NCBI GenBank assembly: GCA_013399875.1 | Contig: VXAZ01001116.1 | Span: 2,874,546-2,938,545, forward strand | Reading direction: 5' to 3' | DNA from: Gymnorhina tibicen | Taxonomy: Eukaryota; Chordata; Aves; Passeriformes; Artamidae | Length of the DNA: 64,000 nucleotides | Shown here: in pieces, positions 17,376 to 31,500 of the stretch | Layout: each line of letters begins with the position of its first letter | How positions within the stretch are numbered: the stretch's first letter is position 1 | The notes under the pieces: generated by a model | Database searches by the model: none | The model's input: the letters and a program-made list of their open reading frames with translations, nothing else | What the model was told of the DNA's origin: nothing | Position numbers and translations under genes: made by a program

Positions 17376-20300
17376 TGCAGATACAGCAACTTGTGTGTCC
17401 ACCAGCCCTGCTGCCTACAGGGACAGGAACCAGCCCATAGACCCTCTCTGAGTGAGGTTCATGTGCACTGAGATACACACAGCCCCTCTGGAAGCAGCTG
17501 GCTGTCACAGCTTCCCAGCAGGCAGTGCTGGGCATGGTGGGGCCAATCCAGGTGTGCCCTGTGCAAACACAGAACTGCTGCTCCAGTCTGCATGGCCCGA
17601 GCTGGTATCCACAGGAAGGAATGGAAACTGAATTAACTGCATGGCCAGACCAAGCCATGCCTTGCCCATGTAACTCACCAACTGCTCTTCTCAAGCTTCA
17701 GAAGTTAAGCACAGACCCTGCCCCAAAATCAAATTCCAGGCATCTACTGACCCACAGCAGCTGAAGTTTGGTACTAGAGAACTGCAGAGTGGTACCATCC
17801 TTGAATACAATTCAGAGTAAGATGTATTTATCTATTTTGTTTGCAAGTCTGTCTTTCACTCAATAACACAGAACCTGCTGCAGAAATTTTCTGAAGCTTG
17901 TATTTGTCTTCTTTAATCTCCTGGCCAGGCCCATGCTTTTCTACTGGGCTGCTTTGATGCACATCTCATGACACCTGCTTCCAGATGCAGAATTACCCTA
18001 AGATAGGTCCCAGAAAGCATCCTGCAGACAGGTTGGAGCACTGACAAAGCGTGGGTGGTGCTCCATCTCCTCCTGGGATCTAAGCAGGCAGCAGCAGAGC
18101 CTGGCTGACCTCTGTGCTCAGTATTTCCCTCATTTTCAGCTTCCTCAGGCACTGGTGCAGTGGCACAGACCTGCCCTCACCTGAACAACCTGGGCTGAGA
18201 CTCAGCTGATTGAACTTTGTGTGTACTCTGTAGGCACTGATATCTGATCTAGGCATCCAGAAAGAGCTGCTTTCAGGGCACAGTTCATCTGATCTACTCT
18301 AGATGTCTGTTTTTCAATAAGTCACCCCCAGTGTCTCTTTCTCCCCTCTGAGAACATGGAGAGCTTGCAAGGGCTAGTTCAGACAAGGCATGTGCAGATG
18401 GAGCCCAGTGGGGGCTGAGCCTGTGTTCAGCCTTTCAGCTGGAGCTTTGCAAAAGGCCTGTTGTGGCTGGCACTGTCAGACAACTAATCAGCTGGGGCAT
18501 GTGCAATATGCAGTTGTGGCTGCTTGCTGTTAAAATGTTAGTTACATTATGGTGTTGCAATCTGGGTCTCATAAAATAACCTAGCAGCCAGATTCTTTGC
18601 TCAGGAGGAGAAGGATTGCTCCCCTTGTCCAATCCTCCTCCTCTGAGGGGATCCAAGCACCATCTCCTCCTCCTAGTGAGCAGTCACAAAGTGGCAGCCT
18701 CCTGGGCAGACATTCTCCATCTCTGCAGCTGAAGCTGTTCTCATGTGTAGGTCTCTTTGAGACCATGAAGAAATACAGTATCAGCACTTTTATATTCCTT
18801 GGTATAAATGAAGTTACATTGCCAGAAGCTGAGACTTCTGATGTTTATTGCAAGTGCTATTTATAACACCAGCATGAAAGCAGAGCATTTATGCATTAGA
18901 AGTACATTCACTTAGGAGAAAAGCACAAAACCCCCAGTAACATGATCACACAAAAACTGCTTGGGGGAATTAGACCCTCTCAGGAAAAGTGACCTGTGCT
19001 CTTTCCTAATCTCCTGAGACTTTCAGAGCAATATCAATCCACAGGTCTGGAAGCACTTCAGAGATGTGTAGTAGGTGGAGACACAGCAATCAAAAGCTGT
19101 GGCAGAACTCACACCGATTTCTGTGGACTTCAGGTAAAATTATTGCATAACATGTAATGGGCAGCTGTAGGTCAGGAACTGCTGCCCTCAGCCACTCTGC
19201 TTGAACCACCAGGTGCCTTTCTTCCTCTTCTCATCTCAGCTTATCAGTGTCATCACTCTAAAATAAATGGCACCAAAGTTCACACCTTGTATCTGTGTTC
19301 ACAGAGACAACAGAGCTGTTGAAGACTAGAGAGGCTGTTCCCACCATCTAGTCTGACCCTCTACAGCACACAGCAGCTGTTCTTGGCTTCTGAAAGCTTC
19401 AAATGATGGAAAGGGCCCATGGTCTTAGCTAATTGTTCCAATAATCAAATGCTTTTACTGTGTAGAGCTGCACTTAATCTTTGCTCTCAGTCCATCTAGT
19501 GGCAGTTCTAGACACTGACTCTGTTCTCAAAAGACACCTATGAATAATAAAAGCACAAAAGCTCGTCTGACAATTAGAAGAGGTTTCTAACATTTAAAGC
19601 TGTGCTGCACAGTGTATTATAATCTCTATTTCATGAAAATTTATATGTTGCTTTTACATATATTCAAAGCATCTTTTCACATGTTGTTTGATACAATAAG
19701 TAACATCTGAGTCAGTCAGTTCTACCTCTGCTTTTGTCCTACCAAAGACAAGCCAGAGACGTGAATGAATATGCTTTGGCTCAATGAGACCCGAATTCAT
19801 TCTTGCTTCCTTCACAGGGAGAAACATCGATAGTAGCTGATAGGAAAATGGTGCCACTTTAGCATAAAGCTGGTGCTCGTACAAAACCTTGTTATTCCTT
19901 GATTTTGTAGATCCCAAGCAAGGAAAGTAGCATGTCCAAAATATAAGGTTTTATAGGGAAGGTCAGGATGAAGAATGAGCTGGAGCTGGAGATCAGCATT
20001 ACGCATATGGAAGCAACAGCGTAAGGAAGGGTGAAGCTGTGCTTTGTGGTCAGCACACTTGTTCCCTCATGCAGAGAGCTGCATGGGGCTTGCAGGATGC
20101 TTCATCTTGCTTAAACCTGCCCCCCCAAATGCTGAGTACACCAGTTAAACCTACCTTGACTGGGTGCAATCATTCTGGGCAGTGTTAGTGCTTGGATCGG
20201 GCATCTCTTGTATCCGTGGTTCCTCTTTGTTCAACTCTGAGTTGTTCCGAGACCAGAGTATGAGAGCACCACTGCACAAGCAGTTGGTTTTTACCCAGCT

Positions 20301-22230
20301 GTTGCACCAGCAGCACTGGCCATGACACTGTGTTTGCATACATGGCGTTCAGAGCCTGCTGTGATACCAGGTTATGCTGCTGTTGGGGTTTTTTTCCTAA
20401 GAAGGAAGGAAATAAGTTTGTGCAGTTCAGCAGCAGGAACAGTAGTAAAGAAAGACGAGTATTCATCTGTCTCTTTACCAGTTTCCTGGCTGAAACTACA
20501 GCTTGTCTCTGCCTTCCCTTAAAAAAAAATGTATTTATCTCTTAATCACTGAGGTAGAATGAGAATAATCAAGGAAGCAAAGCAGCTGCCGTACAGAAAT
20601 GCCCAGGAAAGTAAATACAAAAACCCGTGTGTCTTTCTGTCACAAAAATAATGCAGTTAACTTCTTCAGGTAACGAAATTTAATGTCTGGAGGTGCCAGG
20701 TATGCCTATGGGTAGCTTGGTGTCGGAGTGCTAGGAAGATCAGAGTTACAGCCGCACTACTGCAGAGTTTCTCTATGTCACTGGAAAATCATGTGCATAG
20801 AAATTTAGTGTGTTAAATTTACGGCTAACAAATGCAAACAATGGTGGGTTGGATCACTGAATGTGTGGCTGGCCCTGTTGGTGTTGGAGGGTCAAACAGT
20901 GCTATGACAACTGCCATGGACACAGTAAACTGATAACATGCTCAGACAGTATAAATCACTCTTTCCTATCTGTATCATTGTGGTGTTCGTCACACGTTGG
21001 GTTTCTGACTGTGCAATGAAATTTGACTGAAGATGATTTGTGTTTGTTAGGGAAGTTGCTCCTGAGTCAAGACACTTCTTTGGAGCACAGCAAAGAGTCG
21101 CAGGACCATGATGGGTGTTTTTGTGAAGTGTAGGATCCTTGGTGAAATTACTGTGGATTTTTCCATCCATTTTTTGTATGACAAAAAAAAAATGTATGTG
21201 AGAGACTGAATAAAATCTTCATTGACCACCCCCCCTCAACTTAAGTCAAGACTTTCTTTTGCCACCTGATAACAGTCCCTCATTGTCAAAAAACTTTTTT
21301 GCAATCAGAAAAGAAAACAAGCCAAGACATGAAGTATTAAGTCATCATTTATAATTATTTTTCTTCAGATTAAAATAATTTTATAAAATCTTGTAGGATT
21401 TGCTTATTTTATATCAGGTTCTTAGACAGCACTTACATTATACATGCTCACACTCAGAAAAGGTTATTTTACCCCATGTGTTTACTGTCATTATTCTTTT
21501 GAGTATGTTCCACTTGATTCTGTAAAGCATTAAATGTGCCAGAGGAAATACCAAAGGTGAAGATATTGAATGCTGCTAGTGTTACGAAAGATAAATAAGC
21601 TGAAAGTGTTGACATGACAGCCTGAGATACCACAAGAAACTGTGGGTTTTCTCTACTCCAGAACTGCTTTCAAGCCATGGTCTTTCCTTCAGCAAGATGG
21701 GAGGGCAAGAAATGGCTGAAATAAAATACTGAATGAAAAGAAAGCGTTTTTAGATTTACCAGCAAACATTTCTACCCGGATTTGCTTTTCACTCATTTGG
21801 TTGCTCAGCAGGGACAGGAGACCCCATTCACCGGTGAGAAAGCACATCTGTGTAGGCTGCCATTCCCAAAGGCAGTCAGAGGATGTGGCTGTGTCTGATG
21901 GATGTGCAGAGCTCTTCTAGGGGAAAACTATCACTGTCTGTAGGAAGCAGTGGGCACTGAATACTTCTGTCCATTACTCTGCTTTGTTTCCTCTTCTCTC
22001 CTGCTCTTACATGCACCTGCCAAAGGTACATCCAGATTCATCCTGCCTTTGGGTCCGGTTTACACACCTTATGGCCACCTTTTGTTTCACATCTGAGAGA
22101 GAGAGAAAAATCACATCTGATTCTTTGGCTGTTCAAATCAGGGGTCAGTTGGGAGGCGCCTTGGAGTCTCACGCAAGAGCATTTAGTAGCAAAGCAGCGT
22201 TCATTTTGGGAGAGGAGATCTGTTCCTGCC
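17376..22230. other. CDHR3 3' side: untranslated region and intergenic DNA
   Basis: The CDHR3 3' UTR must begin at 22230 and run to lower coordinates, but I cannot fix its end. No - strand AATAAA (TTTATT on +) occurs close by; the first I noticed is at 18843-18848. Weaker variants occur nearer, such as ATTAAA near 20680 and TATAAA near 21345. One old CR1 remnant lies at about 19318-19520. Nothing else was recognised. Confidence 0.45.
19318..19520 (-). mobile_element. Ancient CR1-like LINE remnant
   Basis: The sequence matches, with many changes, an old sauropsid CR1 3' region as I remember it: ccatctagtctgaccctct, then cacagc, an aatgatgg segment, aattgttccaat, and a degraded right part. The orientation is inferred as -. 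The call rests on recall of the family consensus, and divergence is high. Confidence 0.55.
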
Positions 22231-22544
22231 TTAAGGGGCTAGTGAGGATAACCCCCTGTCCTCAGACTCCTCTTTCTTCTTTTGCAATCTCAGCCCAGCC
22301 TGGCCTGGTGTTTCTGATGGCCCTGCTGAGGGCTTAGCAGCTGGTTTTGTTGCTGGAGTCAGCTCTTTCCTCTTCTCTGAAGGCTCTTTTTTGCTCAGTG
22401 CCTCTGCTCTCTCTGTCCCTTGACCACTATTGTCTGTGGCACTGGATGTTACCTGCATAGCCAGCATTGGCTGAAGGGGCTCATTGCTCTGCTTCCACCT
22501 TCGGGCCCCCGACCGTGTATTGAACTCGTATATTCTGCCAGTAA
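22231..22544 (-). CDS. CDHR3: CDHR3 exon 19, end of the tail and stop
   Basis: The acceptor is cttgcaag. It opens with VTGRIYEFNTRSGARRWK, closely matching human VTGEIYEFNSKTGAR. It then diverges into about 85 residues rich in Lys, Glu, Pro, Ser and Ala (including TPATKPAAKPSAGPSE and a KKKEE run), likely disordered. Stop TAA at 22233-22231. Confidence 0.95.
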
Positions 22545-25500
22545 CTTGCAAGAACAAAAAGACAACAGATTAAAATCATTCTTGCTTTAGCAGATTAAGA
22601 CATGACAGTTCTCAGTGTGGGGTTGAAATGAGAAACATGAAGCACTTGGAATTCAGTTGAGCTAGGGAGGTGGCCATGAGAGGGAAAGCCTCATTTCTGT
22701 GGGGACCTGGGCGTCACAGTGGCCTCTCAGGGGAGATGCTGGCTGTTCTGCCACTATAAGAATTGTCTCTGCAGTTCTGGGAATAGGGATATTTAAAACA
22801 TTCCCATTCCAAAAAAATAACTTTCTTATCACCCTTAAACTCTATCCAAGTTCCAGCTACCAGGGATTAACATGGGCAGTGTAACATACACATCCATAGT
22901 TGTGAGGACAAAACTTCTGTCTTTAGCCATACTGAGCACAACCCCTGTATATGTTTGTGCCTATTTTGTCATGTAGAGTTGCCTACCAGAGGCAGCAAGA
23001 CCTGCTTGGAAGCACAATATGCTACATACATCTTCAGCTCGTCTGGACTGACCCAGGATTTGGAGACCCAGTGAGTCTTGGCTGCATGCATTCCTCCTCC
23101 ATTTGCACAAAATGCTTTCCTCCAGGTTTGCCATGCACATTGCCATCAATAGAGTGAAGCACTGTGTGTTTTGTACAAGTACATAATTCTCTCATTTATA
23201 AAAAATATTGTTAAGTTTGTGTTGTTTAGCACACATGGCTACCTTTTCTTGTCAGAAAGATTTCTGTCTCTATTCAGGGTTTATGGCTAATTTCTACTTG
23301 TACATTAAAAGCAAATATCTTCTCCTTCAGTTCATTGCTTCCTAGAGATAAGTTGAAAAATTGCTGTGTGTCCGGTGTGATTGCCTCACAGTCTAAATCA
23401 CTGTATCTTGCTAAACAGAGAATCAGGAGGTATAATGGCACCTTCTGTAATTAAACGTTAGTAATAGGAGACAAACAAAAGACCATTAAGGCTTGGAAAG
23501 AAACAGTGGTTACGTGTTACTACATGTTGCAGTTTGTATCAGAATTAATGGTTTATGACACGTTAACACAATTTGAGCAACTCAAGATGAAACTGGATCT
23601 CTTTACATGTTATTTTTTCTGACTGCTTACAAGGTGGACATGTTAAAGCAGCCCAGATCAGGAAACAGCTTCTGACCATCCCTCTTAATCATATTCAACA
23701 GATGATGTCCTGGGAATTATTAAATCTCATTTCCAAACCAGCAACCTTTGATCCTCTAGGGTTTGGGATGAGCTGTGGAGAAGAGAGGGGAGGAGTGGGG
23801 AGCACACATTTCCCTGCTGTCACCACAGAGCTGTGTTGCAGCTTAATGTTTGTGTCAGGCATGACACAAATGCTGTGGCTCTGCATAACAGTTTGGATGG
23901 GCTCAGATATCCTTAAGTCCAGTATGGTCGGGTTTGTTGAGAAAGGGAGCCCCAGCTGTCCTGCAAGAACACTGGAAAGCAGCTCTTGCAGCAGCCTAGA
24001 GACTGTCCGTATTCAATGTATTACAAATGCAGTTCCACAGGGAAAAAAGCAGGGATTTTGGAGCCCATTCCTCCAGATCTCTATAAATAGCAGGTGAGCT
24101 TGGGCCTGGATCAAACTGGCCTTGAGCAGCCTCGTCAGTGGGCTTAATTGCACAGTAGGGTCCCACTTGTTTGCCCAAATTATACTGAAGTCTCCATGCC
24201 TAGTGTTTCCCATTAGCTCAAGGCATCCAACAGCTCTGAGCCAGCTAATAAGAAACACAAGTTACAGACACTTAGGTGGAAATCGGCCAGATGAACTCAA
24301 GCCTTGAAACAAGCCTGCCTTCTTCTGGGTGATTTCTAGACCTATTATTTCAGACCTATTTTTGGATCTATTTGTTAAAAACCTATTTTGACTGATAGTC
24401 ACATTTTACCAGCTGCCCATCTCTATGCTGGGGCCATCAGCCATTAGGCACAGGTCTGGGCACCCTAATTCCAGGCCAAGAATCAAAGTAAGAGGCTCAG
24501 GCAGGGGCTGTGTTTCAGGGGAATGAGATAAGCCAGATCAACCCTCAGGAAAACAAAAACATTTTTCCTGTGATGAGCCCTGCTGCAGAGCAGTGGCTGT
24601 CACCTAGGGAGCCGGACAAGCACACACCTCCCAGATCATCCTGAGGTTTGTAGCTTTTGCCTTATTTTCACTTTTCCCAGCTGGTTAATCAGATATGCTC
24701 AGAGTTAGCATAGCTGGAGCCTGCTGATACACTTAGTAGCTGTTGCCAGCTGATGGTGTTCCCTTTTCTCCCCAACAAGTGATGCCTGAGCCTTGGATAA
24801 ACAGCAGCAACACACTGTTGCTGCAAGGGAGGAGGTTTGTGCAGGAGCCAGTAACTCACCCACCCACCCTGCATCCAGGGAGAGACGAAGGCAGTATTTC
24901 TGCAGTTTAGGAGACGAAGGCAGTACTTCTGCAGTGACATTAACCTCCTGGCCATTTCCCAGACGTGAGAAGGGTGAGACCACATAGCCATGACAGCACC
25001 AGAGCATGAGACTTGCAGCAAACTCCTTCTCCCTTCCCACCTTCCTATACCACATCCATACATTCCAGTTTAGCAGAGGAGTAGCGAACAGTCTGACCAT
25101 CAGGTGTGTGCTTTCAAGGGCCATAAGTATATTCTACCATTACAAACGTTACTAAGGCACTGTCTTGATTCTCACTATCTGTGAGATATGGCTCCCATTG
25201 TCCTTGGAAACAGCTAACCTGAAATATGAAAAGCCAATGTTGAACCATATTTAAACCAACTAATCCAGTTTGTTTCCAGCCTAATATTCATATCCCCTGT
25301 TAATTGCTTTTTATTACCTGGGTCTCTGGCTTCTCCATCAAAGACAGTGTTTAGCTTTGTCATTGTCTGTGAAGAAATGCAAAATGTGAAATGAAACCTG
25401 TGAATTAGTTAAGTCAGAAGGAGAAGCAGTGACTTGGAAATGGTGACCTACATGAATGGAGGTGGATTTGTATGACCTATATATTGCATTCCTTTAGGCT

Positions 25501-28500
25501 GGGTTTAATCTCAACTGGCAACAAGAGCCATTTGTGGTGTAGGGTTTCTCCACTAGATGTTCAAAGGAGAATTAATAAGGTCTGACGTGCTAAATACTCC
25601 ACGTGTGCAACCACAAGAGGGTCTCCTTCACCCAGAGTAGGCTTGGGAATCCCCTCTCTGAAAAACTTGGGGAGAGGGAGTTCACTAATCAAAGTGCCTT
25701 GCATAGAGTCCAGCTTCTGGACCTGCAAAAGGTCACTCCAGGAATCACATCACGTGCCTGAGAGCATTACAGCCTTTATGTGATTATGTCTACGGAAAGG
25801 AAGGAGCCCCAAGATCCAGGAGCAAAGAAACATCCCCAGGAGTGAAAACATCTACGATGTTTTGCTGCAAACAGCTTATCAAGGCCAAAATCTTTACAGC
25901 TTGGGTATGCTGGCATACCTTACTGGTTACACTCAGAGTTGGCTGCACAGGTCAGTGGTGTCTTAGCAGTGCCCCACTGCCATCAGTGAAGCTGGGGCAC
26001 TTGTCATCCCACCTCTGCAGCAAGTCTCCCTGTCATTGTTGTGGGCACAGCCTGTCTGACCTCCCAAATACAGCATTCCATACTTGGAAGCAAAGGGGCC
26101 CCAGTGCAGGTGAGCACCCCTCACACCATGTTGCTTCCAAACACAGAGGCCAGTTGGGACAATGAAATGTTTTGCACTTGAGGACAATCTTTTTTCCTTG
26201 CCTATATTTTCGTATTCTCTTTGGAAAACAGACACCGTTCATAGAAAGGGTCCTATGATCGTATTGCACGATGGGGCTGGCAAAACTGGGATTTGTTTTG
26301 AGGCCAGCAGTACTTACCACAACCACTTCTTTCCTAGGCTTCTTCTTTTCTACAGAAAGGAAAATGCACATTGTTAATAACCAGAATTTTCTGATGGTGA
26401 CTATAGACACTAAAGCCAAGATTTCCTCAAAGAAATAGACATTCTTGCTACTCAAATGCTGAGACATCTTAAATGAGCCTTACTTCTTTTCAAATGCTGA
26501 GTGAGAATCCACAGTTGCCAGTGACTAATCAAAAGTCTAGCCTTGAAAAGTCAGTAATGAATGAATAACAAGAGTTTATTAAACAAATTTCCCTTTCTAA
26601 ATAATACAAACAAATACAGAAATTCACCTTTGGGAATATCTGAACTAGAAATGTAGATTATTGTTTTCCATGAATGTTTGTAGTTGCAAAGCTTGTGTCA
26701 AATATCAGCTTGGAGATAAAACATGGAAGAGCTGCATATTCAGTCAAGTAAAATTCAGACTGAAGAGTTGAAGAGTTTGGTTGTGTGCAAATTTGTCACA
26801 TTGTTAACTCATCCCACATGCAAACAAACACAGCAGCAGTGCCATGGGCATCTCGATAGCACCGATTTGTGAATGATACCCAACTACTTGCTATGATTTC
26901 TTCTTGCTCACTCCTTGTCAATTTCTTTAATGGCCTTTCTTTGGAGAACTGTGCTTGGCCACAAATGTGCTTTGTAGCCAGGTGAGCAAAACTCTGAGGT
27001 GCTGCATGTGGATCTCAACCTGAGCACGGACGGGAAACCTGTTCTGTCTGGCCTTTGCTGCCCAGCATTTGGGAACCAGTTTTTCAGAAAGCAAAAAGCA
27101 ATCATTTTTTGGAAACCAGCCAACACTGAAATGTCTCCAATTGGGCAACCAAGAGAACAGCTAATTTTGTGGGGTTTGTCAGTCCAGTTGGGAGATACTG
27201 ACTGAGGAAAGAGGAATTACAAAAGCAGGGTCCTACTGAGCCTGTATGAACAATGCTTTCTATCAGAACTGTAATGGGACTAAAAAGAACAAGACTGCTT
27301 AAAAAAACCATGCTTTTCCATGTGCAATTTATCTCCCTGCTAAGTTATATAAACTCCTTTAAAAGGACCAATACTTCAAAATAAATCTTTATGTACGTGA
27401 AGTAATGGTGTTAAGGGAGCAAATGAAGGGATCAGAGACCAGGGAATTAGAGTGGAGAGGACTCTTGAAGGTGCTATAGATAGATGGGATTATTTTTTAA
27501 CAGATAGCATATAAATTGTGTGTGAAAAATACAGCAATTCTTTAACATCCATGCCAGAATACCAGACTACTCTGAATTTCGGTTTTGCCTAATAGTTGAT
27601 AGATTTGAAGACTAAAAGGGCCATGAAATCACTTTGTCAGGCCTCACGTAATTGGCCAGGATTATCTAATCTCAGCACCCTTCTACTGTGTCAAATTTAT
27701 ATCTAGAAATTAATTTACATGTTTTACACTGAATCATAAACAAGGTCTTGTTCTGAAGCATTAAAATATAGAAAAGAGGTACACACCTGGAGCATTTACC
27801 CTGTAATGAAAAGAAGATTGAGTGTTATTAACAAACACCATAGTTTTGCCTACACAAAAAAATCCTTATTTTCGTTCTCTTTCACTTGGCAAGAAGGATA
27901 TGTTTCCTTGAATTCTGAGATTTGCTTGATTTGTTTGGTTTCTGGTTTTGCTTTCACAGAAAGCCTGTATCATTTAATGCTGCTCTCAAACAAGAAAACA
28001 GCCCTGAGCATTGCTCTAACACTTCTTCAAGAAGGAACGCTATTAAAATAATAAAGTCTCACTGATGATAGCATAATGGATTTATATAAGCTGGAAAATA
28101 TATTTTTTCAGATATTGACATTTTGTTCCATCCTTGGAGGAAGGTCAATTTTTTGGATCTGATGTGCTCAGAGAATACTCTTTAAAATATTTGAAAGGTT
28201 GTAAATGTTTTTGAAAACATAGAAATTGCTTTTTAGTGGGAGAGCCCGGCTCCCAGTAAATCATTTCCCCAATTAATAAATAATAGCAGTATCTTAGATT
28301 CGTTTGTCATTTTTATCGCAAGCTGATAATGCCTTCCACACACTATTTGAGCTATAGTCAAAAGTCATATAGTACCTCTTTACATTTAATCTAACTCTGA
28401 AATTGATGTCCAAATCCTGAGAATACTTATAGAAATCCCTTTTTTTAAAATCCCAACCAGTTAAAGGACTGCTTATCTTTGTTTTGTGAAGTACAAAGTC

Positions 28501-31500
28501 AATTTAGAGGCAGCCTGGCTCCAGCCCACTGAGAAGGCAGCAGGCAGGGATTGCTGCACTTCCCCCAGTGACTCAGAACTGGTCGCAGGTGCTTCTATGC
28601 CTTTTGCCAAGCATGAGCACTTGGAGGTACTGTGAAGCTTTATGGGCCAGAGCCCTGTAACTGGCTTGGGTAAAACTCCAGGAAATCAGCAGAGTTTTTG
28701 CCAGAACAAGGAATTTGGCATGAACACCAATATTTGCAAGGAACGCTGGGATCTGTAGCTGAGAGGGAGGAAAATGCATCCAGTAACTACCTAGATGGGA
28801 GCTCCCTTGGAGTGGGGGTCAAACACAAACCAAAATATTTGTGGTCAGCAGAGTCTGGCACAGGCTCTGACTGAGCCTCATGAGTATAGCTGCCTTTCGA
28901 GGTCATATTGCTGATTCCACTCCACCTTCTGCTAACGCTAATGTTATTAAACCCATGAAAAAAATGCCATGGACACATTTCCTTGATTTCATATCATTAA
29001 CACCAAATATCACTGTAGCTGGTATTAGCATTTACTACAGCACAGGGCATACCGCTATAAAAGATTTAAATCACCGATGTCATCGCGGCTGAAAGGCCTG
29101 AGCCATTTCTGTCATTGCTAGGTGCTGCCGGGGACTCCCCCAGTGTGACACGCGGGAGGACTCACAGAGGTGTTCCGTGCGCTCTCCCTGCCGGACGGCA
29201 GCGGGTGCGGAGCCGCGTCAGCAGCAGGAGCCCCAGGTAGCCCAGCAGCCCGAGGAGCAGCAAACTGCCGAGGGTGATGACGAATGGCACGTACCACGCC
29301 GACGGAGAGTACAGGTTTTCCCTTTTTGTCACAACAGTGAAGCCAGGCTTTTAAAACAAGACAGGAGGAGTTCCTCAAAGGCTGCACACTGACGCCTACA
29401 GCACCTTTCATCTGGCTGAACTTCTGCACTGAGGCACCCGGCCCGAGCTTGCCCCGGGGCTCCGCAGGTGATGGGCAGAGGGAGGTGGAGGGAGACAGTG
29501 ATTCATCCCATGTGCCTGCCTGCTGACTGCCAAGGCAGCTCAGATGGCTGGGATGGACCGCTGAGCTCCTGGGGCAACCAAAGGCAGGTGAAATGGAGCC
29601 CACCCACAAGGCAAAGGGGAGGTTCCACACCATGTTTCAATATCTTATATTAAAACAAGCGAGTCGTGGAGAAGTTTAAAGGCTGAGAAGCAGCCTGTAA
29701 GCACACTGTTGGAGGGTGGGCAAGTTCAGGGAATACTGACATTACTGAGATAATGTTTTCTTGTTACCTAAGGCAAAACTGGAAGTAGGTCGTCTTCACT
29801 GCAGTGATCATCTAGCCTGCTTTGTAAGAGGAGTTGAACCCTAAGGAACTGGGTTCTTGTATAAAAAGAAACGAAACTCCTTCTTTTTTAACCAGTGACT
29901 TGTTCCAGAAGGGAAAACCACACTTCCTGAGCAGTTGCAATCTCCCACATCTTCCTGAGTGTCAGGAGACACATCTCTGAGCTGGCACATCACTTGGTGC
30001 TAGCAACTCATTCATTAAGGTTCCACCATGAAACTATCCTCACACATTTCGGACATTACTTGTTTGCTCTACCTGGTTGATTACCTAGTGTGGTACTATT
30101 AGTTTTGATCATCTACTGAAGTTTTTATTTAATTTTCTGTAAGACATTTGTAATCACATTGAATATGAAACTGAGCAGGGTATCTATTTCTTTCCAGTTT
30201 AAGGATAATTTTGAAATAACCTATTTAGTCTTGTCAAAAAAAGATACATACAATCCTTAGAGAAACTCTCAATAATATCACCACCACCACTTTATCCTCA
30301 CTTGGACTGAAGTCACAAGTGACTTTGTGTGACTGGGCTTCTTTTCTACACTACCAGCTTTCCAGTATCTGACTCATTGAGTTACTGCACTGAACACATG
30401 TAAAGAGTAGCGATGGGAGAACTTGCTGTAATGGAAGTGTTCTTCTGGAAAATAGCCTGAGAGTGGAAGGCTGATATCTCTGGGGAGACAAATTTAATGT
30501 TGTGGTATGTGGTTGAGACTGTTTGTATTTGTGGTAAAGCATGGGAAAGAAATACAGAATAAGTTATTCAGCTTAACTTTTCATTTCCACATCAAGTAGG
30601 GGGAGTAGAAGGCAGTGAAAAAATCATTTATTCCTTCCTAAAAAAGCATTAGATAATAACAGGGTTATTAATCAGTCTAAAAATTTGGATCTAAGCATTT
30701 TCATAGCAAAGCAACCAAACTTGCATGTGCTGTTTGCAGGATCCCTTGGTTCTGGCTCAGTTACCAGTAATCTCTAGAAGATCCAGACCATTTTACAGCA
30801 AAGGGCTCTTTTACCACTTCACTTGGAAACTCATATTTTCATTCCTGCATGCAAGAGAGAAAAGGGTAATGCCATCTGCAGGCAGGCAGGGAATGGATGG
30901 ACTCTGGATGATGGAAGATGGTGGAGCAAGGCATAAAGGGGTGGTTGCTACAAGGACAGGGACAGAGTGGTCTGTACCCTGAGGCTGTGTCACATCTACA
31001 GGCAAGACAAAAGCAAGCTCTCCTCACATCCTGCACCAGCCTGATGGAAATCAGCTTCAAAATTAAACTGGTAAGCCAGAGCTCAACTGGGATGGCTGTG
31101 CAGAGGAGTGAACTGTATTGCTGGGACACAGGCCCACAGCTCCACAGGCTGTGCAAGGTTAGATCCCACTCAGGCTGCCAAAAGCTGTTCAGGCTTCCTC
31201 AGCTCAGCTATGGACCACCATATGGGCAAGGAGCTCAGGAAAGACCCATCCCACCCCTCTGGATTTGCTGTCTGAAACCTGCTGAAAACTCAGCAACACT
31301 CTGAGGCTGTGCACAACTTCTTCAGTTCTTGACATGCTGCTCCAAGTTTTACACGACAGTGACCTCGGGGATGTGAAAAGGACCCTTTCAAGTGATGAGG
31401 ATTTCTTCTTGTTTTTGTTGTCTCTTTCAACTTTGGTAGCCACAGATTAATGTGCTCCAATGATAAAGAAGCACACAGAACTGCAAGGCAGCTGGGGGAG

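Noticed and set aside
21208..21213. AATAAA on the + strand
   Set aside because: It is on the wrong strand for CDHR3 and over 12 kb beyond the SYPL1 poly(A) signal.
26453..26505. Repeated tcaaatgctgag 41 bp apart
   Set aside because: A 12-bp repeat without other structure is easily explained by chance or a tiny old duplication.
29118..29633. 171-residue - strand open frame
   Set aside because: It runs through CDHR3 exon 15 in the wrong frame and across its splice sites. The true frame is the conserved transmembrane one.
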